A stretch of 64,000 nt of DNA. Origin: Pseudomonas jessenii. GTDB taxonomy: Bacteria > Pseudomonadota > Gammaproteobacteria > Pseudomonadales > Pseudomonadaceae. The number at the start of each line of letters is the position of its first letter. Position 1 is the stretch's first letter. The notes under the pieces were generated by a model that was not told where the DNA came from, did not search any database, and saw nothing but the letters and a program-made list of their open reading frames with translations. The position numbers were made by a program, and so were the translations under genes. This document shows positions 1 through 10,095 of this stretch, in pieces. Location: contig NZ_NIWT01000006.1 of the NCBI RefSeq assembly GCF_002236115.1, positions 496,001 through 560,000 of the forward strand. The letters run 5' to 3'.

Positions 1-1081
1 TAAGCACGATGCTCATCGGTTCGACACCCGGAATATCACACGTCAGGTTGGTGCCGATGCCGAAGCTGACATTGATCCGACCGCGCAGCGCCCGGAATAT
101 CTCCAGAGCCTTGGGCAGGGTCAGGCTGTCGGAGAAAGTCAGCGTCTTGCTCATCGGGTCGATGCCGAGCCTGTGATAGTGGGCGATGGCTTTTTCCGCC
201 CAAACCACCGGATCGCCTGAGTCGTGGCGCAAACCGTCGAAAAGCTTGGCGAAAAACAGATCGAAATCGCCGAGGAAGGCATCAATGGTGATGCAGTCGG
301 TCAGGGCAATCCCCAGCAGGCCACGGTATTCACGGACCCAGCAATCGAGTGCGGCGATCTGGCTGTCGATCAGCCGCGGGCCAAGTTGCTGGTGCGCCAT
401 GATCCATTCGTGGGCCATGGTGCCCAGGGGTTTCATGTCCAGCTCCCGGGACAGGTGAACGTTGCTGGTGCCGACGAAGCGTCCGGGGAAATCGTGCTTG
501 AGCACATTCACCACTTCTTCCTGCACGCGGTAGGAAAAGCGACGACGGGTGCCGAAATCGGCCACCTGCAATTCGGACAATTCGTCGCTGCTGGCGTTGG
601 CGCTCAGCCAGTCGAACTTGCGGTAGAGCTGCTCGCGGGCCTGTTCCAGCACGACTTCGCGGTAGCGATAGCGGTTGCGCACCTCGCTGACCAGCGCCAG
701 CAGCGGCACTTCGAACAGGATCACATGCAGCCAGGGGCCCCGCAGGCGGATAAACAGTTCACCGTTTTCGAGGCCGGTGTGGATGTAACGCAGGTTGAAG
801 CGAAACAACCCGAGAAAGCGCAGGAAGTCCGGCTTCAGGAAGCTGATGCGTTCCAGAAAGCTCAACTGGTCGGCGCTCAGGCTCAGTTCGGCCAGGCGCT
901 CGATCTGGAATCGGATTTCCGCCAGGTACGGGCGCAAGTCCTCGCCGTTACGGCAACGAAACTCCCATTCGACTTCGACGTTCGGGTAGTTGTGCAGCAC
1001 CGCCTGCATCATCGTCAGCTTGTAGAAGTCGGTGTCGAGCAGGTTCTGCACGATGCGATCGGCAAATACACTCTCGCTCAT
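1..1081 (-). CDS. pncB: Nicotinate phosphoribosyltransferase (cut by the left window edge)
   Basis: Converts nicotinate and PRPP to nicotinate mononucleotide in NAD salvage, in the cytoplasm. The frame starts at the ATG at 1081 and runs off the left edge, giving about 360 of the roughly 400 residues expected. Recognisable family segments are DTDFYKLTMMQ near the N-terminus, LDMKPLGTMAHEW with the catalytic-loop His, DGLRHDSGDP, SDSLTLPKALEIF and FGIGTNLT. The missing part is the C-terminus. From memory, pncB lies directly next to the liv operon in P. putida; here the lysine-catabolism genes stand between them. Confidence 0.93.
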   Translation of the reverse strand, partial: MSESVFADRIVQNLLDTDFYKLTMMQAVLHNYPNVEVEWEFRCRNGEDLRPYLAEIRFQIERLAELSLSADQLSFLERISFLKPDFLRFLGLFRFNLRYIHTGLENGELFIRLRGPWLHVILFEVPLLALVSEVRNRYRYREVVLEQAREQLYRKFDWLSANASSDELSELQVADFGTRRRFSYRVQEEVVNVLKHDFPGRFVGTSNVHLSRELDMKPLGTMAHEWIMAHQQLGPRLIDSQIAALDCWVREYRGLLGIALTDCITIDAFLGDFDLFFAKLFDGLRHDSGDPVVWAEKAIAHYHRLGIDPMSKTLTFSDSLTLPKALEIFRALRGRINVSFGIGTNLTCDIPGVEPMSIVL

Positions 1082-1167
1082 AACGGGGGTTCTCCACATT
1101 GAATAGAGCTAGTGGCGCATAACGGTGATGGGGATTGCCAGCAATTTTTTAGCCTGCAGCAGATCCT

Positions 1168-1257
1168 TGTGGGAGCGAGCTTGCTCGCGATAGCGGACTG
1201 ACAGGCAATTCAAATATTGAATTCAATGACGCCATCGCGAGCAAGCTCGCTCCCACA
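1168..1257. repeat. REP doublet (type 1)
   Basis: Two inverted copies of the GTGGGAGCGAGCTTGCTCGC element face each other across an AT-richer spacer, between pncB and the LysR gene. This is the common extragenic palindrome of P. fluorescens-group genomes. Confidence 0.9.
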
Positions 1258-1273
1258 GGGATTGTGCAGGGGC

Positions 1274-2185
1274 TTAATGTTGCACCGATTCCGGGCTATC
1301 GATCTGCTCCAGCATCCACTTCACAAAGTCCCGCACCTTGGGGACTTCCGCCGAGTGCTCCGGGTACGCCAGGTAGTAGGCGTCGGTGCTGGGCATTGCA
1401 TGCTGCCAGGGAATGACCAGCTTGCCGTCGGCCAGTTCCTCTTCCACCAGAAAACGGGGTAACAGCGCCACGCCGCAGCCGACCTGGGCGGCGCGGATGC
1501 ACATGTAAAAGGTTTCGAAGCGCGGTCCGTGGTAGCTGTGCTCGGTGTGGTAGCCCTGATGGTCGAACCAGTCATGCCAGGCCTGGGGGCGGGAGGCGTT
1601 TTGCAGCAGGACCAGGTCCGTCAGCTGTGTCGGATCGGTAAACGGTGCGTCCGGCAGGCTGCCCGGGGCGCACACCGGCACCAGCTCTTCGCCGAACAGC
1701 TTCAGGCATTCGGTGCCGGGCCGTGAGCCCTGGCCGAAGTAGAACGCCAGGTCGCTGCGACCTTGCAGCAGGTCGTCGGCTTCCTGCTCGCTGCACAGGT
1801 CCAGATGGATCGACGGATGCCGCAGGCGCCAGCCTTTCAGGCGCGGCACCAGCCAGCGTGCACCGAAAGTGGGGGGCGTCGAAACCCGCAGGACTTCTGT
1901 TTCGCCGCCGTAGGAACGCAGGTAATGGGTCGACATCTCGACCTGCGTGAGGATTTTTCGCACCTCAACCAGGTACAGATCGCCAGCCGGCGTCATCTGC
2001 AGGCGGCGGCGCACCCGGCGAAACAGCAGGTGCTGCAACAGCTCTTCGAGTTGCGCGACCTGTTTGCTCACGGCGCTTTGGGTCAGGTTCAACTCTTCGG
2101 CGGCCCGGGTGAAGCTCAAATGCCGGGTGACGGCCTCGAAGCACTGCAATGCAGCGATCGATGGCAAGTAGCGTTTATTCAGCAT
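1274..2185 (-). CDS. LysR-family regulator, probable regulator of amaBA
   Basis: A 303-residue LysR-type regulator. The N-terminal helix-turn-helix is clear (AALQCFEAVTRHLSFTRAAE, then LNLTQSAVSKQVAQLEELL), followed by an effector-binding domain of the GcvA/AmpR-like class. The start at 2185 (MLNKRYLP) is preferred to an in-frame start 12 codons upstream because it gives the normal spacing before the HTH. It is divergent from amaB with about 170 bp between them, the usual arrangement for LysR control of a neighbouring catabolic operon. The P. putida ama cluster also has a LysR gene here. The inducer (lysine, pipecolate or aminoadipate) is inference. Confidence 0.85.
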   Translation of the reverse strand: MLNKRYLPSIAALQCFEAVTRHLSFTRAAEELNLTQSAVSKQVAQLEELLQHLLFRRVRRRLQMTPAGDLYLVEVRKILTQVEMSTHYLRSYGGETEVLRVSTPPTFGARWLVPRLKGWRLRHPSIHLDLCSEQEADDLLQGRSDLAFYFGQGSRPGTECLKLFGEELVPVCAPGSLPDAPFTDPTQLTDLVLLQNASRPQAWHDWFDHQGYHTEHSYHGPRFETFYMCIRAAQVGCGVALLPRFLVEEELADGKLVIPWQHAMPSTDAYYLAYPEHSAEVPKVRDFVKWMLEQIDSPESVQH

Positions 2186-2359
2186 GGGCGGTCCTTGGTT
2201 CTTGTTTCTTATTGCCAGCAATGCACAGCATGAATAAACGGAATGATATCTCTCTTAAAGGTCGTTTGTTGAGTAACCTCCGGGCAGCTAAAACTACAGG
2301 TCTGATCAGCCGTGATTTTCCGGCTGCACGTGTTCTGTCTTTTGCTTGAGGAGTGACCC

Positions 2360-3850
2360 ATGGTTGCCGCATTGCTTGATCGTCTAGGTGTGAACCCGGC
2401 CCTGTACCAGAACGGCAAAGTGCCGGTGCATTCGCCGATCGATGGCAGCAGGATCGCCGCCGTCAACTGGGAAGGCGCTGCTGAAGTCGAGCAACACATC
2501 AGTCGCGCAGATCATGCGTTCGAACTGTGGCGCAAGGTTCCGGCACCGCGCCGTGGCGAGCTGGTGCGGCAACTGGGTGACATTCTGCGTGAATACAAGG
2601 CCGACCTCGGCGAGCTGGTGTCGTGGGAGGCCGGCAAGATCACCCAGGAAGGCCTGGGTGAAGTTCAGGAAATGATCGACATCTGCGACTTCGCCGTCGG
2701 CCTGTCCCGTCAGTTGTACGGTCTGACCATTGCCTCCGAGCGTCCTGGCCACCACATGCGCGAAACCTGGCATCCGCTGGGCGTTGTCGGGGTGATCAGT
2801 GCGTTCAACTTCCCGGTGGCGGTCTGGGCCTGGAACGCCACGCTGGCGCTGGTCTGCGGCAACCCGGTGATCTGGAAGCCGTCGGAAAAGACGCCACTGA
2901 CCGCACTGGCTTGCCAGGCGCTGTTCGATCGCGTGCTGAAGAACTTCAGCGATGCGCCACCGCACTTGAGCCAGGTGATTATTGGTGGTCGCGATGCCGG
3001 CGAAGCCCTGGTCGATGATCCGCGTGTCGCGCTGGTCAGCGCCACTGGCAGCACCCGCATGGGCCGTGAAGTGGCGCCGAAAATCGCCGCGCGTTTTGCC
3101 CGCAGCATCCTCGAACTGGGTGGCAACAACGCGATGATCCTCGGCCCAAGCGCCGACCTGGACATGGCCGTACGAGCCATCCTGTTCAGCGCCGTCGGCA
3201 CTGCCGGTCAGCGTTGCACCACGTTGCGTCGCCTGATTGCCCATGAGTCGGTGAAAGAAGAAATCGTCACTCGCCTGAAAGCCGCTTACTCCAAAGTGCG
3301 TATCGGCAACCCACTGGAAGGCAATCTGATTGGTCCGCTGATCGACAAGCACAGCTTCGAAAACATGCAGGACGCGCTTGAGCAGGCCTTGAGCGAAGGC
3401 GGCCGGGTGTTTGGCGGCAAGCGCCAACTGGAAGACAAATTCCCTAACGCCTATTACGTCTCGCCGGCCATCGTTGAAATGCCGGAGCAAAGCGATGTGG
3501 TCTGCCACGAAACCTTCGCTCCAATCCTGTACGTGGTTGGCTACAGCGATTTCCAGGAAGCCATGCGCCTGAACAACGCCGTGCCACAAGGCCTGTCCTC
3601 GTGCATCTTTACCACCGACGTGCGTGAAGCCGAGCAGTTCATGTCGGCGGTGGGCAGCGACTGCGGCATTGCCAACGTCAACATCGGCCCGAGCGGCGCG
3701 GAAATCGGCGGCGCGTTTGGTGGCGAGAAAGAAACCGGCGGCGGTCGTGAGTCCGGCTCCGATGCATGGCGCGGCTACATGCGCCGCCAGACCAACACCG
3801 TGAACTATTCGCTGGAATTGCCGTTGGCGCAGGGCATCACGTTCGATTGA
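2360..3850 (+). CDS. amaB: Piperideine-6-carboxylate / aminoadipate semialdehyde dehydrogenase
   Basis: NAD-dependent aldehyde dehydrogenase of the ALDH7 (antiquitin) type, 496 residues, oxidising L-aminoadipate semialdehyde (from piperideine-6-carboxylate) to L-2-aminoadipate in lysine/pipecolate breakdown. The catalytic Cys is C286 in GTAGQRCTTLRR and the general base is E252 in ILELGGNNAM. The cofactor-binding region includes FNFPVAVWAWN and WKPSEKTPLTA. GAGGAG precedes the ATG at good spacing. Its partner amaA follows about 150 bp downstream on the same strand. A generic aldehyde dehydrogenase role is the alternative, but the amaA neighbour makes this assignment strong. Confidence 0.9.
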   Translation: MVAALLDRLGVNPALYQNGKVPVHSPIDGSRIAAVNWEGAAEVEQHISRADHAFELWRKVPAPRRGELVRQLGDILREYKADLGELVSWEAGKITQEGLGEVQEMIDICDFAVGLSRQLYGLTIASERPGHHMRETWHPLGVVGVISAFNFPVAVWAWNATLALVCGNPVIWKPSEKTPLTALACQALFDRVLKNFSDAPPHLSQVIIGGRDAGEALVDDPRVALVSATGSTRMGREVAPKIAARFARSILELGGNNAMILGPSADLDMAVRAILFSAVGTAGQRCTTLRRLIAHESVKEEIVTRLKAAYSKVRIGNPLEGNLIGPLIDKHSFENMQDALEQALSEGGRVFGGKRQLEDKFPNAYYVSPAIVEMPEQSDVVCHETFAPILYVVGYSDFQEAMRLNNAVPQGLSSCIFTTDVREAEQFMSAVGSDCGIANVNIGPSGAEIGGAFGGEKETGGGRESGSDAWRGYMRRQTNTVNYSLELPLAQGITFD

Positions 3851-3862
3851 CAGGTGCCTTCC

Positions 3863-3962
3863 TGTAGGAGCGAGCTTGCTCGCGATGGACGTCAACGATA
3901 ACGCGTGTTTGCTGCATAACCGTGTTGCCCTGACGTTTTTCGCGAGCAAGCCCGCTCCCACA
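3863..3962. repeat. REP doublet (type 1)
   Basis: Inverted pair of the GAGCGAGCTTGCTCGCGA element between amaB and amaA. It lies inside the presumed operon, so any folding would be in the shared transcript. Confidence 0.88.
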
Positions 3963-4004
3963 TTTGAAGTATGTGTTTGTTAGGTTTCTGCTTGGAGTCT
4001 GGCA

Positions 4005-5288
4005 ATGCCGTTACGCGAAGAGTGTCTGTGGGAAAAACTGACGCCGCAAAGGCCGGACAATTCGGCCCTCAAGGGTGAGGTCACGGTGGATGTCTGCGTC
4101 ATCGGCGCCGGGTTTACCGGTTTGTCGGCGGCGGTGCATCTGCTGGAGCAAGGCAAGACTGTTTGCGTGCTGGAGGCCCATCGCGCCGGTCATGGTGGTT
4201 CCGGGCGCAACGTCGGGCTGGTCAATGCCGGGATGTGGATTCCCCCGGACGAGATCGAAGCCGGGTTTGGCGAGGCGGTTGGCAGCCAGCTCAACCGCAT
4301 GCTGGGGGCGGCGCCTTCCCTGGTGTTCAGCCTTGTGGACAAGTACAACATCGATTGCCAGTTGCGCCGCGAAGGTACGCTGCACATGGCGCATAACGCC
4401 CGTGGCGAGGCCGACTTGCGCAGTCGTGAAGAACAATGGAAGCGTCGCGGTGCGCCCGTAGAGCTGCTCACCGGTCAGGCCTGCGAGCAAGCCACCGGCA
4501 CGAAAAAGATCGCCGCGGCATTGCTCGATCGCCGCGCCGGCACACTCAACCCGATGGCCTACACCACGGGGCTGGCCAAAGCGGCCATCGGCCTGGGCGG
4601 TCAATTGTTCGATCATTCCCCGGTCACCCGACTCGAACGTCAGGGTCAGCGCTGGTCAGTACAGACTGCCCAGGGCTCGGTCATGGCCGAGAAAGTGGTG
4701 ATTGCCTCCAATGCCTACACCGAAGGCGACTGGACGGAGCTGCGGCGCAATTTCTTCCCCGGTTATTACTATCAGGTGGCCTCGGTGCCGCTGACCGAAG
4801 AAGCCGCCCGACAAATTCTGCCCGGTGGCCAGGGTTCCTGGGACACCCGCCAAGTGCTCAGCAGTATCCGTCGAGACAAAGACGGTCGCCTGCTGCTTGG
4901 CAGTCTCGGTAATGGCAATCAGAAACCGGCCTGGTTCCTCAAGGCCTGGGCCGACCGCGTGCAGCAACACTATTTCCCGTACCTCAAGCCGGTGGAATGG
5001 GAGTGCACCTGGACCGGTTGCATCGCCTTCACCCCCGATCATTTGATGCGCCTGTTCGAACCGGCGCCCGGTTTGGTGGCAGTCACCGGTTACAACGGCC
5101 GGGGCGTGACCACGGGCACGGTCGTCGGCAAGGCCTTTGCCGATTACCTGTGTAACGGAAATCCTCAAGCGCTACCGATTCCCTTTGCACCCATGCAGCC
5201 ATTGGCCGGGGTGGGGTTGCGCAGCTGTCTGTATGAGGCGGGATTCTCGCTGTATCACGCGGGCCAGTGCCTGCGGATCGTGATCTGA
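4005..5288 (+). CDS. amaA: L-pipecolate oxidase, FAD-dependent
   Basis: A DAO-family flavoprotein of 427 residues expected to oxidise L-pipecolate to piperideine-6-carboxylate, which AmaB then uses. The FAD-binding Rossmann motif VCVIGAGFTGLSAAVHLLEQ lies near residues 29-48, and the C-terminal FAD/substrate motif is seen as VAVTGYNGRGVTTGTVVGK. The start at 4005 (MPLREECLW) gives the usual short N-terminal extension of this subfamily. The last about 25 residues (VGLRSCLYEAGFSLYHAGQC) fit the family tail less obviously. Other amine or amino-acid oxidases of the same fold are possible, but pairing with amaB is characteristic. Confidence 0.87.
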   Translation: MPLREECLWEKLTPQRPDNSALKGEVTVDVCVIGAGFTGLSAAVHLLEQGKTVCVLEAHRAGHGGSGRNVGLVNAGMWIPPDEIEAGFGEAVGSQLNRMLGAAPSLVFSLVDKYNIDCQLRREGTLHMAHNARGEADLRSREEQWKRRGAPVELLTGQACEQATGTKKIAAALLDRRAGTLNPMAYTTGLAKAAIGLGGQLFDHSPVTRLERQGQRWSVQTAQGSVMAEKVVIASNAYTEGDWTELRRNFFPGYYYQVASVPLTEEAARQILPGGQGSWDTRQVLSSIRRDKDGRLLLGSLGNGNQKPAWFLKAWADRVQQHYFPYLKPVEWECTWTGCIAFTPDHLMRLFEPAPGLVAVTGYNGRGVTTGTVVGKAFADYLCNGNPQALPIPFAPMQPLAGVGLRSCLYEAGFSLYHAGQCLRIVI

Positions 5289-5343
5289 ATGTTGATTTTT
5301 GCAGTGGGAGGCGGCGCTTTTTCGATCTGCGGCTAGCCTGTAG

Positions 5344-5380
5344 TGGTGCGGGTTGTAGCAGTTCCGCACCAGCAGTGTGC
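5344..5380 (+). promoter_or_regulatory. Candidate NtrC enhancer sites upstream of livK
   Basis: An inverted pair TGGTGC (5344-5349) and GCACCA (5366-5371) separated by 16 nt. The right-hand part also reads as a fair NtrC site, GCACC-N5-TGTGC at 5366-5380. It lies about 225-260 bp upstream of the predicted sigma-54 transcription start, a plausible enhancer distance. The same pair with the same 16-nt gap occurs upstream of ureE. The gene-free interval 5289-5650 otherwise shows only the promoter listed next. Confidence 0.4.
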
Positions 5381-5579
5381 ACTTCGGTGACGCACGTTGT
5401 TACAGGCTGGTTGCACGTTGTTTAAAGCCGCGGTTGCAATGATGGCGCAGTCGGGTTGCGCCTCAAATAAAAAATGGTTTTACCTTCCGCGGTTTAGACG
5501 GTTGCACGCCCAATGAAAATGGGACCGAAACAGTCGAAATAACAAGAAAGCAGCGACTTTTTTCAGAATAAAAAACCGA

Positions 5580-5595
5580 TGGCACGGCCCTTGCT
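5580..5595 (+). promoter_or_regulatory. Sigma-54 promoter of the liv operon
   Basis: TGGCACGGCCCTTGCT matches the -24/-12 consensus TGGCACG-N4-TTGCW at every defined position. Transcription would start near 5606, leaving a 45-nt leader before the livK ATG at 5651. Confidence 0.85.
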
Positions 5596-5650
5596 CTGAG
5601 CATTCAGTGAAGTCGCAGTGCCAATTAAAAAAACCATGGAGCACCACCTC

Positions 5651-6784
5651 ATGTCCCAGACGTTTTACAAGAAAGGCTTTCTGGCCCTCGCAGTGGCAAC
5701 TGCGCTGGGTGTTTCTGCGTTTGCTCAGGCTGACATCAAGATCGGCGTAGCGGGACCAATGACGGGCGCCAACGCGGCATTTGGCGAACAGTACATGAAG
5801 GGTGCACAGGCCGCGGCCGATGCGGTCAACGCGGCTGGCGGGGTTAACGGGGAAAAAATCGTACTGGTCAAGGGCGATGACGCCTGCGAACCGAAACAGG
5901 CTGTGACGGTCGCCAAGGACCTGACCAACCAGAAAGTCGCCGGCGTAGTCGGTCACTTCTGCTCCTCCTCGACCATTCCGGCCTCCGAGATCTACGACGA
6001 AGCAGGCATCATCGCCATCACCCCGGGTTCCACCAACCCGGCCGTTACCGAGCGCGGCCTGAGCGCCATGTTCCGTATGTGCGGGCGTGACGACCAGCAA
6101 GGCATCGTGGCCGGCGACTACATCGTCGACGTGCTCAAGGGCAAGAAAGTTGTCGTGCTGCACGACAAGGACACCTACGGCCAGGGCCTGGCGGATGCTA
6201 CCAAGGCTCAACTGGTCAAGCGCGGCGTAACGCCTGTGCTGTATGAAGGCCTGACCCGTGGCGAGAAAGACTTCAGCACCATCGTGACCAAGATCCGCGG
6301 CGCCGGCGCTGACGTCGTCTACTTCGGTGGTCTGCACCCGGAAGCCGGTCCTCTGGTGCGTCAACTGCGTGAACAAGGCCTCAAGGACGTCAAGTTCATG
6401 TCCGACGACGGCATCGTGACCGACGAACTGGTGACCACCGCTGGCGGCCCGCAATTCGTTGACGGCGTGCTGATGACCTTCGGCGCCGACCCACGCCTGC
6501 TGCCAGACAGCAAGACCGTGGTAGACGCCTTCCGCAAGGCCGGTACCGAGCCTGAAGGCTACACCCTGTACGCCTACGCTTCGGTCCAGACCCTGGCAGC
6601 AGCCTTCAACGGCGCCAAGTCCAACAAGGGCGAAGAAGCGGCTGCATGGCTGAAGAAAAACCCGGTCAAGACCGTCATGGGCGAGAAGACCTGGGACAGC
6701 AAGGGCGACCTGAAAATCTCCGACTACGTGGTTTACCAGTGGGACAAGGATGGCAAATACCACCAGCTGGAAAAACAGAAGTAA
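5651..6784 (+). CDS. livK: Branched-chain amino acid ABC transporter, periplasmic binding protein (LivK/BraC)
   Basis: The 377-residue binding protein of a high-affinity Leu/Ile/Val-type importer. The start at 5651 (MSQTFYKKGFLALAVA) gives a clean Sec signal peptide with cleavage after FAQA, before DIKIGVAGPMTG. An in-frame start 11 codons upstream would add a hydrophilic stretch before the signal and is rejected. Typical type-I periplasmic fold motifs follow, such as MKGAQAAADAVNAAGGVNG and the early Cys pair (DACEPKQ, GHFCSSS). First gene of livKHMGF, transcribed from the sigma-54 promoter just upstream. A REP doublet separates it from livH, which often goes with higher expression of the first gene. 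Confidence 0.92.
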   Translation: MSQTFYKKGFLALAVATALGVSAFAQADIKIGVAGPMTGANAAFGEQYMKGAQAAADAVNAAGGVNGEKIVLVKGDDACEPKQAVTVAKDLTNQKVAGVVGHFCSSSTIPASEIYDEAGIIAITPGSTNPAVTERGLSAMFRMCGRDDQQGIVAGDYIVDVLKGKKVVVLHDKDTYGQGLADATKAQLVKRGVTPVLYEGLTRGEKDFSTIVTKIRGAGADVVYFGGLHPEAGPLVRQLREQGLKDVKFMSDDGIVTDELVTTAGGPQFVDGVLMTFGADPRLLPDSKTVVDAFRKAGTEPEGYTLYAYASVQTLAAAFNGAKSNKGEEAAAWLKKNPVKTVMGEKTWDSKGDLKISDYVVYQWDKDGKYHQLEKQK

Positions 6785-6819
6785 GGGCTGACTCAATTGG
6801 GTGAACCCCACGGTTCCCC

Positions 6820-6909
6820 TGTGGGAGCGAGCTTGCTCGCGATGACGGACCGGCAGGCAACTCATTCGTTGAATGTTAAACCGCAATCGCGAGCAAGCTC
6901 GCTCCTACA
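6820..6909. repeat. REP doublet (type 1)
   Basis: Inverted pair of the 5'-GTGGGAGCGAGCTTGCTCGC element between livK and livH. It probably limits or stabilises the mRNA segment carrying livK. Confidence 0.9.
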
Positions 6910-7024
6910 GGGGGCCGTGGTGGCCTGCCTGATCGTGGCTGACATTGCTCCGACGTATATCTGTATTTTCCTTAGAGGAACCGCACAGCCACATGTGCAG
7001 GTTCTCATTGCGTGAGATTGCGTT

Positions 7025-7939
<915 letters not shown>

Positions 7940-7942
7940 GCG

Positions 7943-9226
7943 ATGTCTTCAACCACTAAAAAAACCATTGATCTCAAAAGAAGCCTGGTTGACGCGATTC
8001 TTGCCGGCCTGGTGGCCCTGATTGTGTTCGGCCCGATTGTCGGCGTAGTCCTCGACGGCTACGGCTTCAACCTGGAAGCGACCCGGGTGGCCTGGATTGT
8101 CGCCATCGTCATGGCCGGCCGTTTTGCCCTTAGCCTGTTCCTGCAAACCCCCAAGGGCCTGAGGATCCTCGAGGGTTTTGAAACCACCGGATCCGGGGTC
8201 CATGTACTGCCACCTGATTACAAATCCCGGTTGCGCTGGATCATCCCGCTGATGATTGTTATCGCGGTGGTATTCCCGTTTTTCTCCAACTCGTACCTGT
8301 TGGGCGTGGTCATCCTCGGGCTGATCTACGTGCTGCTGGGGCTGGGGCTGAACATCGTGGTCGGCCTGGCCGGCCTGCTCGACCTTGGTTACGTGGCGTT
8401 CTACGCCATCGGTGCCTACGGCCTGGCGCTCGGTTATCAGTATCTTGGGCTGGGCTTCTGGACGGTGTTGCCGCTGGCGGCGATTACCGCCGGACTGGCC
8501 GGTTGCATCCTCGGTTTCCCGGTGCTGCGCCTGCACGGTGATTACCTGGCGATCGTGACCCTGGGCTTCGGTGAAATCATTCGGTTGATCCTCAATAACT
8601 GGCTGACCCTGACCGGCGGCCCGAATGGCATGGCAGCGCCGTTGCCCACTTTCTTCGGCATCGAGTTCGGAAAAAGGGCGAAAGAGGGCGGGGTGCCGTT
8701 CCATGAGTTCTTCGGCATCGCCTACAACCCCGACGTGAAGTACTACTTCATCTACGCCGTGTTGTTCCTGGTGGTCCTGGCCGTGCTGCACATCAAGCAT
8801 CGCCTGACCCGCATGCCGGTCGGCCGCGCCTGGGAAGCCCTGCGCGAAGACGAAATCGCCTGCCGCTCCATGGGTCTGAACCACGTGCTGGTCAAGCTCT
8901 CGGCGTTCACCATCGGCGCCTCGACGGCCGGTCTGGCCGGGGTGTTCTTCGCCACCTACCAGGGCTTCGTCAACCCGACCTCGTTCACCTTCTTCGAATC
9001 GGCACTGATCCTCGCCATCGTGGTACTGGGTGGCATGGGTTCGACCATAGGCGTCGTAATTGCAGCCTTCGTGCTGACCGTCGCCCCGGAGCTGCTGCGT
9101 GGCTTCGCCGAGTACCGCGTGCTGCTGTTCGGCATCCTGATGGTGTTGATGATGATCTGGCGACCGCGCGGCCTGATTCGGATCAGCCGTACCGGTGTGA
9201 CCCCGCGTAAAGGAGTAGCGCCATGA
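7943..9226 (+). CDS. livM: Branched-chain amino acid ABC transporter permease LivM/BraE
   Basis: A 427-residue permease, the larger partner of LivH. The first about 110 residues are a family-typical extension with three hydrophobic stretches. The conserved core follows (GLGLNIVVGLAGLLDLGYVA, then GFGEIIRLILNNW, GGPNG and the C-terminal coupling region with ALREDEIACRSMGLN). The stop codon overlaps the livG start by 4 nt (ATGA), indicating translational coupling. Confidence 0.93.
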   Translation: MSSTTKKTIDLKRSLVDAILAGLVALIVFGPIVGVVLDGYGFNLEATRVAWIVAIVMAGRFALSLFLQTPKGLRILEGFETTGSGVHVLPPDYKSRLRWIIPLMIVIAVVFPFFSNSYLLGVVILGLIYVLLGLGLNIVVGLAGLLDLGYVAFYAIGAYGLALGYQYLGLGFWTVLPLAAITAGLAGCILGFPVLRLHGDYLAIVTLGFGEIIRLILNNWLTLTGGPNGMAAPLPTFFGIEFGKRAKEGGVPFHEFFGIAYNPDVKYYFIYAVLFLVVLAVLHIKHRLTRMPVGRAWEALREDEIACRSMGLNHVLVKLSAFTIGASTAGLAGVFFATYQGFVNPTSFTFFESALILAIVVLGGMGSTIGVVIAAFVLTVAPELLRGFAEYRVLLFGILMVLMMIWRPRGLIRISRTGVTPRKGVAP

Positions 9227-10095
9227 GCGAAGTCGTACTCAGTGTAGAAAAACTGATGATGCACTTCGGCGGCATCAAGGCGTTGAATGATGTCAGCCTG
9301 AAGGTCAAGCGCAACTCGATCTTCGCCCTGATCGGCCCCAACGGCGCCGGCAAGACCACCGTGTTCAACTGCCTGACCGGGTTCTACAAGGCCTCCGGCG
9401 GCAAGATCGAGCTCAACGTGCGTGGGCAACAGACCAATGTCATCCAGTTGCTCGGCGAATCGTTCAAGCCGACCGACTTCGTTTCGCCAAAAAGCTTCAT
9501 CACCCGGATGCGCTACAAGATGTTCGGCGGCACCCACCTGGTGAACCGCGCCGGCCTGGCGCGGACCTTCCAGAACATTCGCCTGTTCAAGGAAATGTCG
9601 GTGCTGGAAAACCTGCTGGTGGCCCAGCACATGTGGGTCAATCGCAGCATGCTCGCCGGCATCCTCAACACCAAGGGCTATCGCAAGGCCGAAAGCGATG
9701 CGCTGGACCACGCGTTCTACTGGCTGGAAGTGGTGGATCTGGTGGACTGCGCCAACCGCCTGGCCGGTGAGCTGTCCTACGGTCAGCAACGCCGCCTGGA
9801 AATCGCCCGGGCCATGTGCACCCGTCCGCAGATCATCTGCCTCGACGAACCGGCCGCCGGCCTCAACCCTCAGGAAACCGAAGCGCTGAGCGCGATGATC
9901 CGGCTGCTGCGCGACGAGCACGATCTGACCGTGGTGCTGATCGAACACGACATGGGCATGGTTATGAGTATCTCCGACCACATTGTGGTGCTGGACCACG
10001 GCATCGTCATCGCCGAGGGTGGCCCCGACGACATTCGCAACGACCCGAAAGTGATCGCCGCTTATCTGGGCGCGGAAGAAGAGGAGGTGGTATGA
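9223..10095 (+). CDS. livG: Branched-chain amino acid ABC transporter ATPase LivG/BraF
   Basis: One of the two ATPases of the Liv importer, 290 residues. Walker A is GPNGAGKTT at residues 38-46, the signature is LSYGQQRRLEIARAM near 184, and Walker B with catalytic Glu is IICLDEP near 205; the switch His is in VLIEHDMGMV. An insert between Walker A and the signature (near residues 70-105) is normal for LivG. It overlaps both livM and livF by 4 nt. Confidence 0.93.
   Translation: MSEVVLSVEKLMMHFGGIKALNDVSLKVKRNSIFALIGPNGAGKTTVFNCLTGFYKASGGKIELNVRGQQTNVIQLLGESFKPTDFVSPKSFITRMRYKMFGGTHLVNRAGLARTFQNIRLFKEMSVLENLLVAQHMWVNRSMLAGILNTKGYRKAESDALDHAFYWLEVVDLVDCANRLAGELSYGQQRRLEIARAMCTRPQIICLDEPAAGLNPQETEALSAMIRLLRDEHDLTVVLIEHDMGMVMSISDHIVVLDHGIVIAEGGPDDIRNDPKVIAAYLGAEEEEVV

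Noticed and set aside
2384..3961. A 525-codon frame on the minus strand opposite amaB
   Set aside because: Mirror frame of a conserved aldehyde dehydrogenase, His/Gln-rich translation with no family features.
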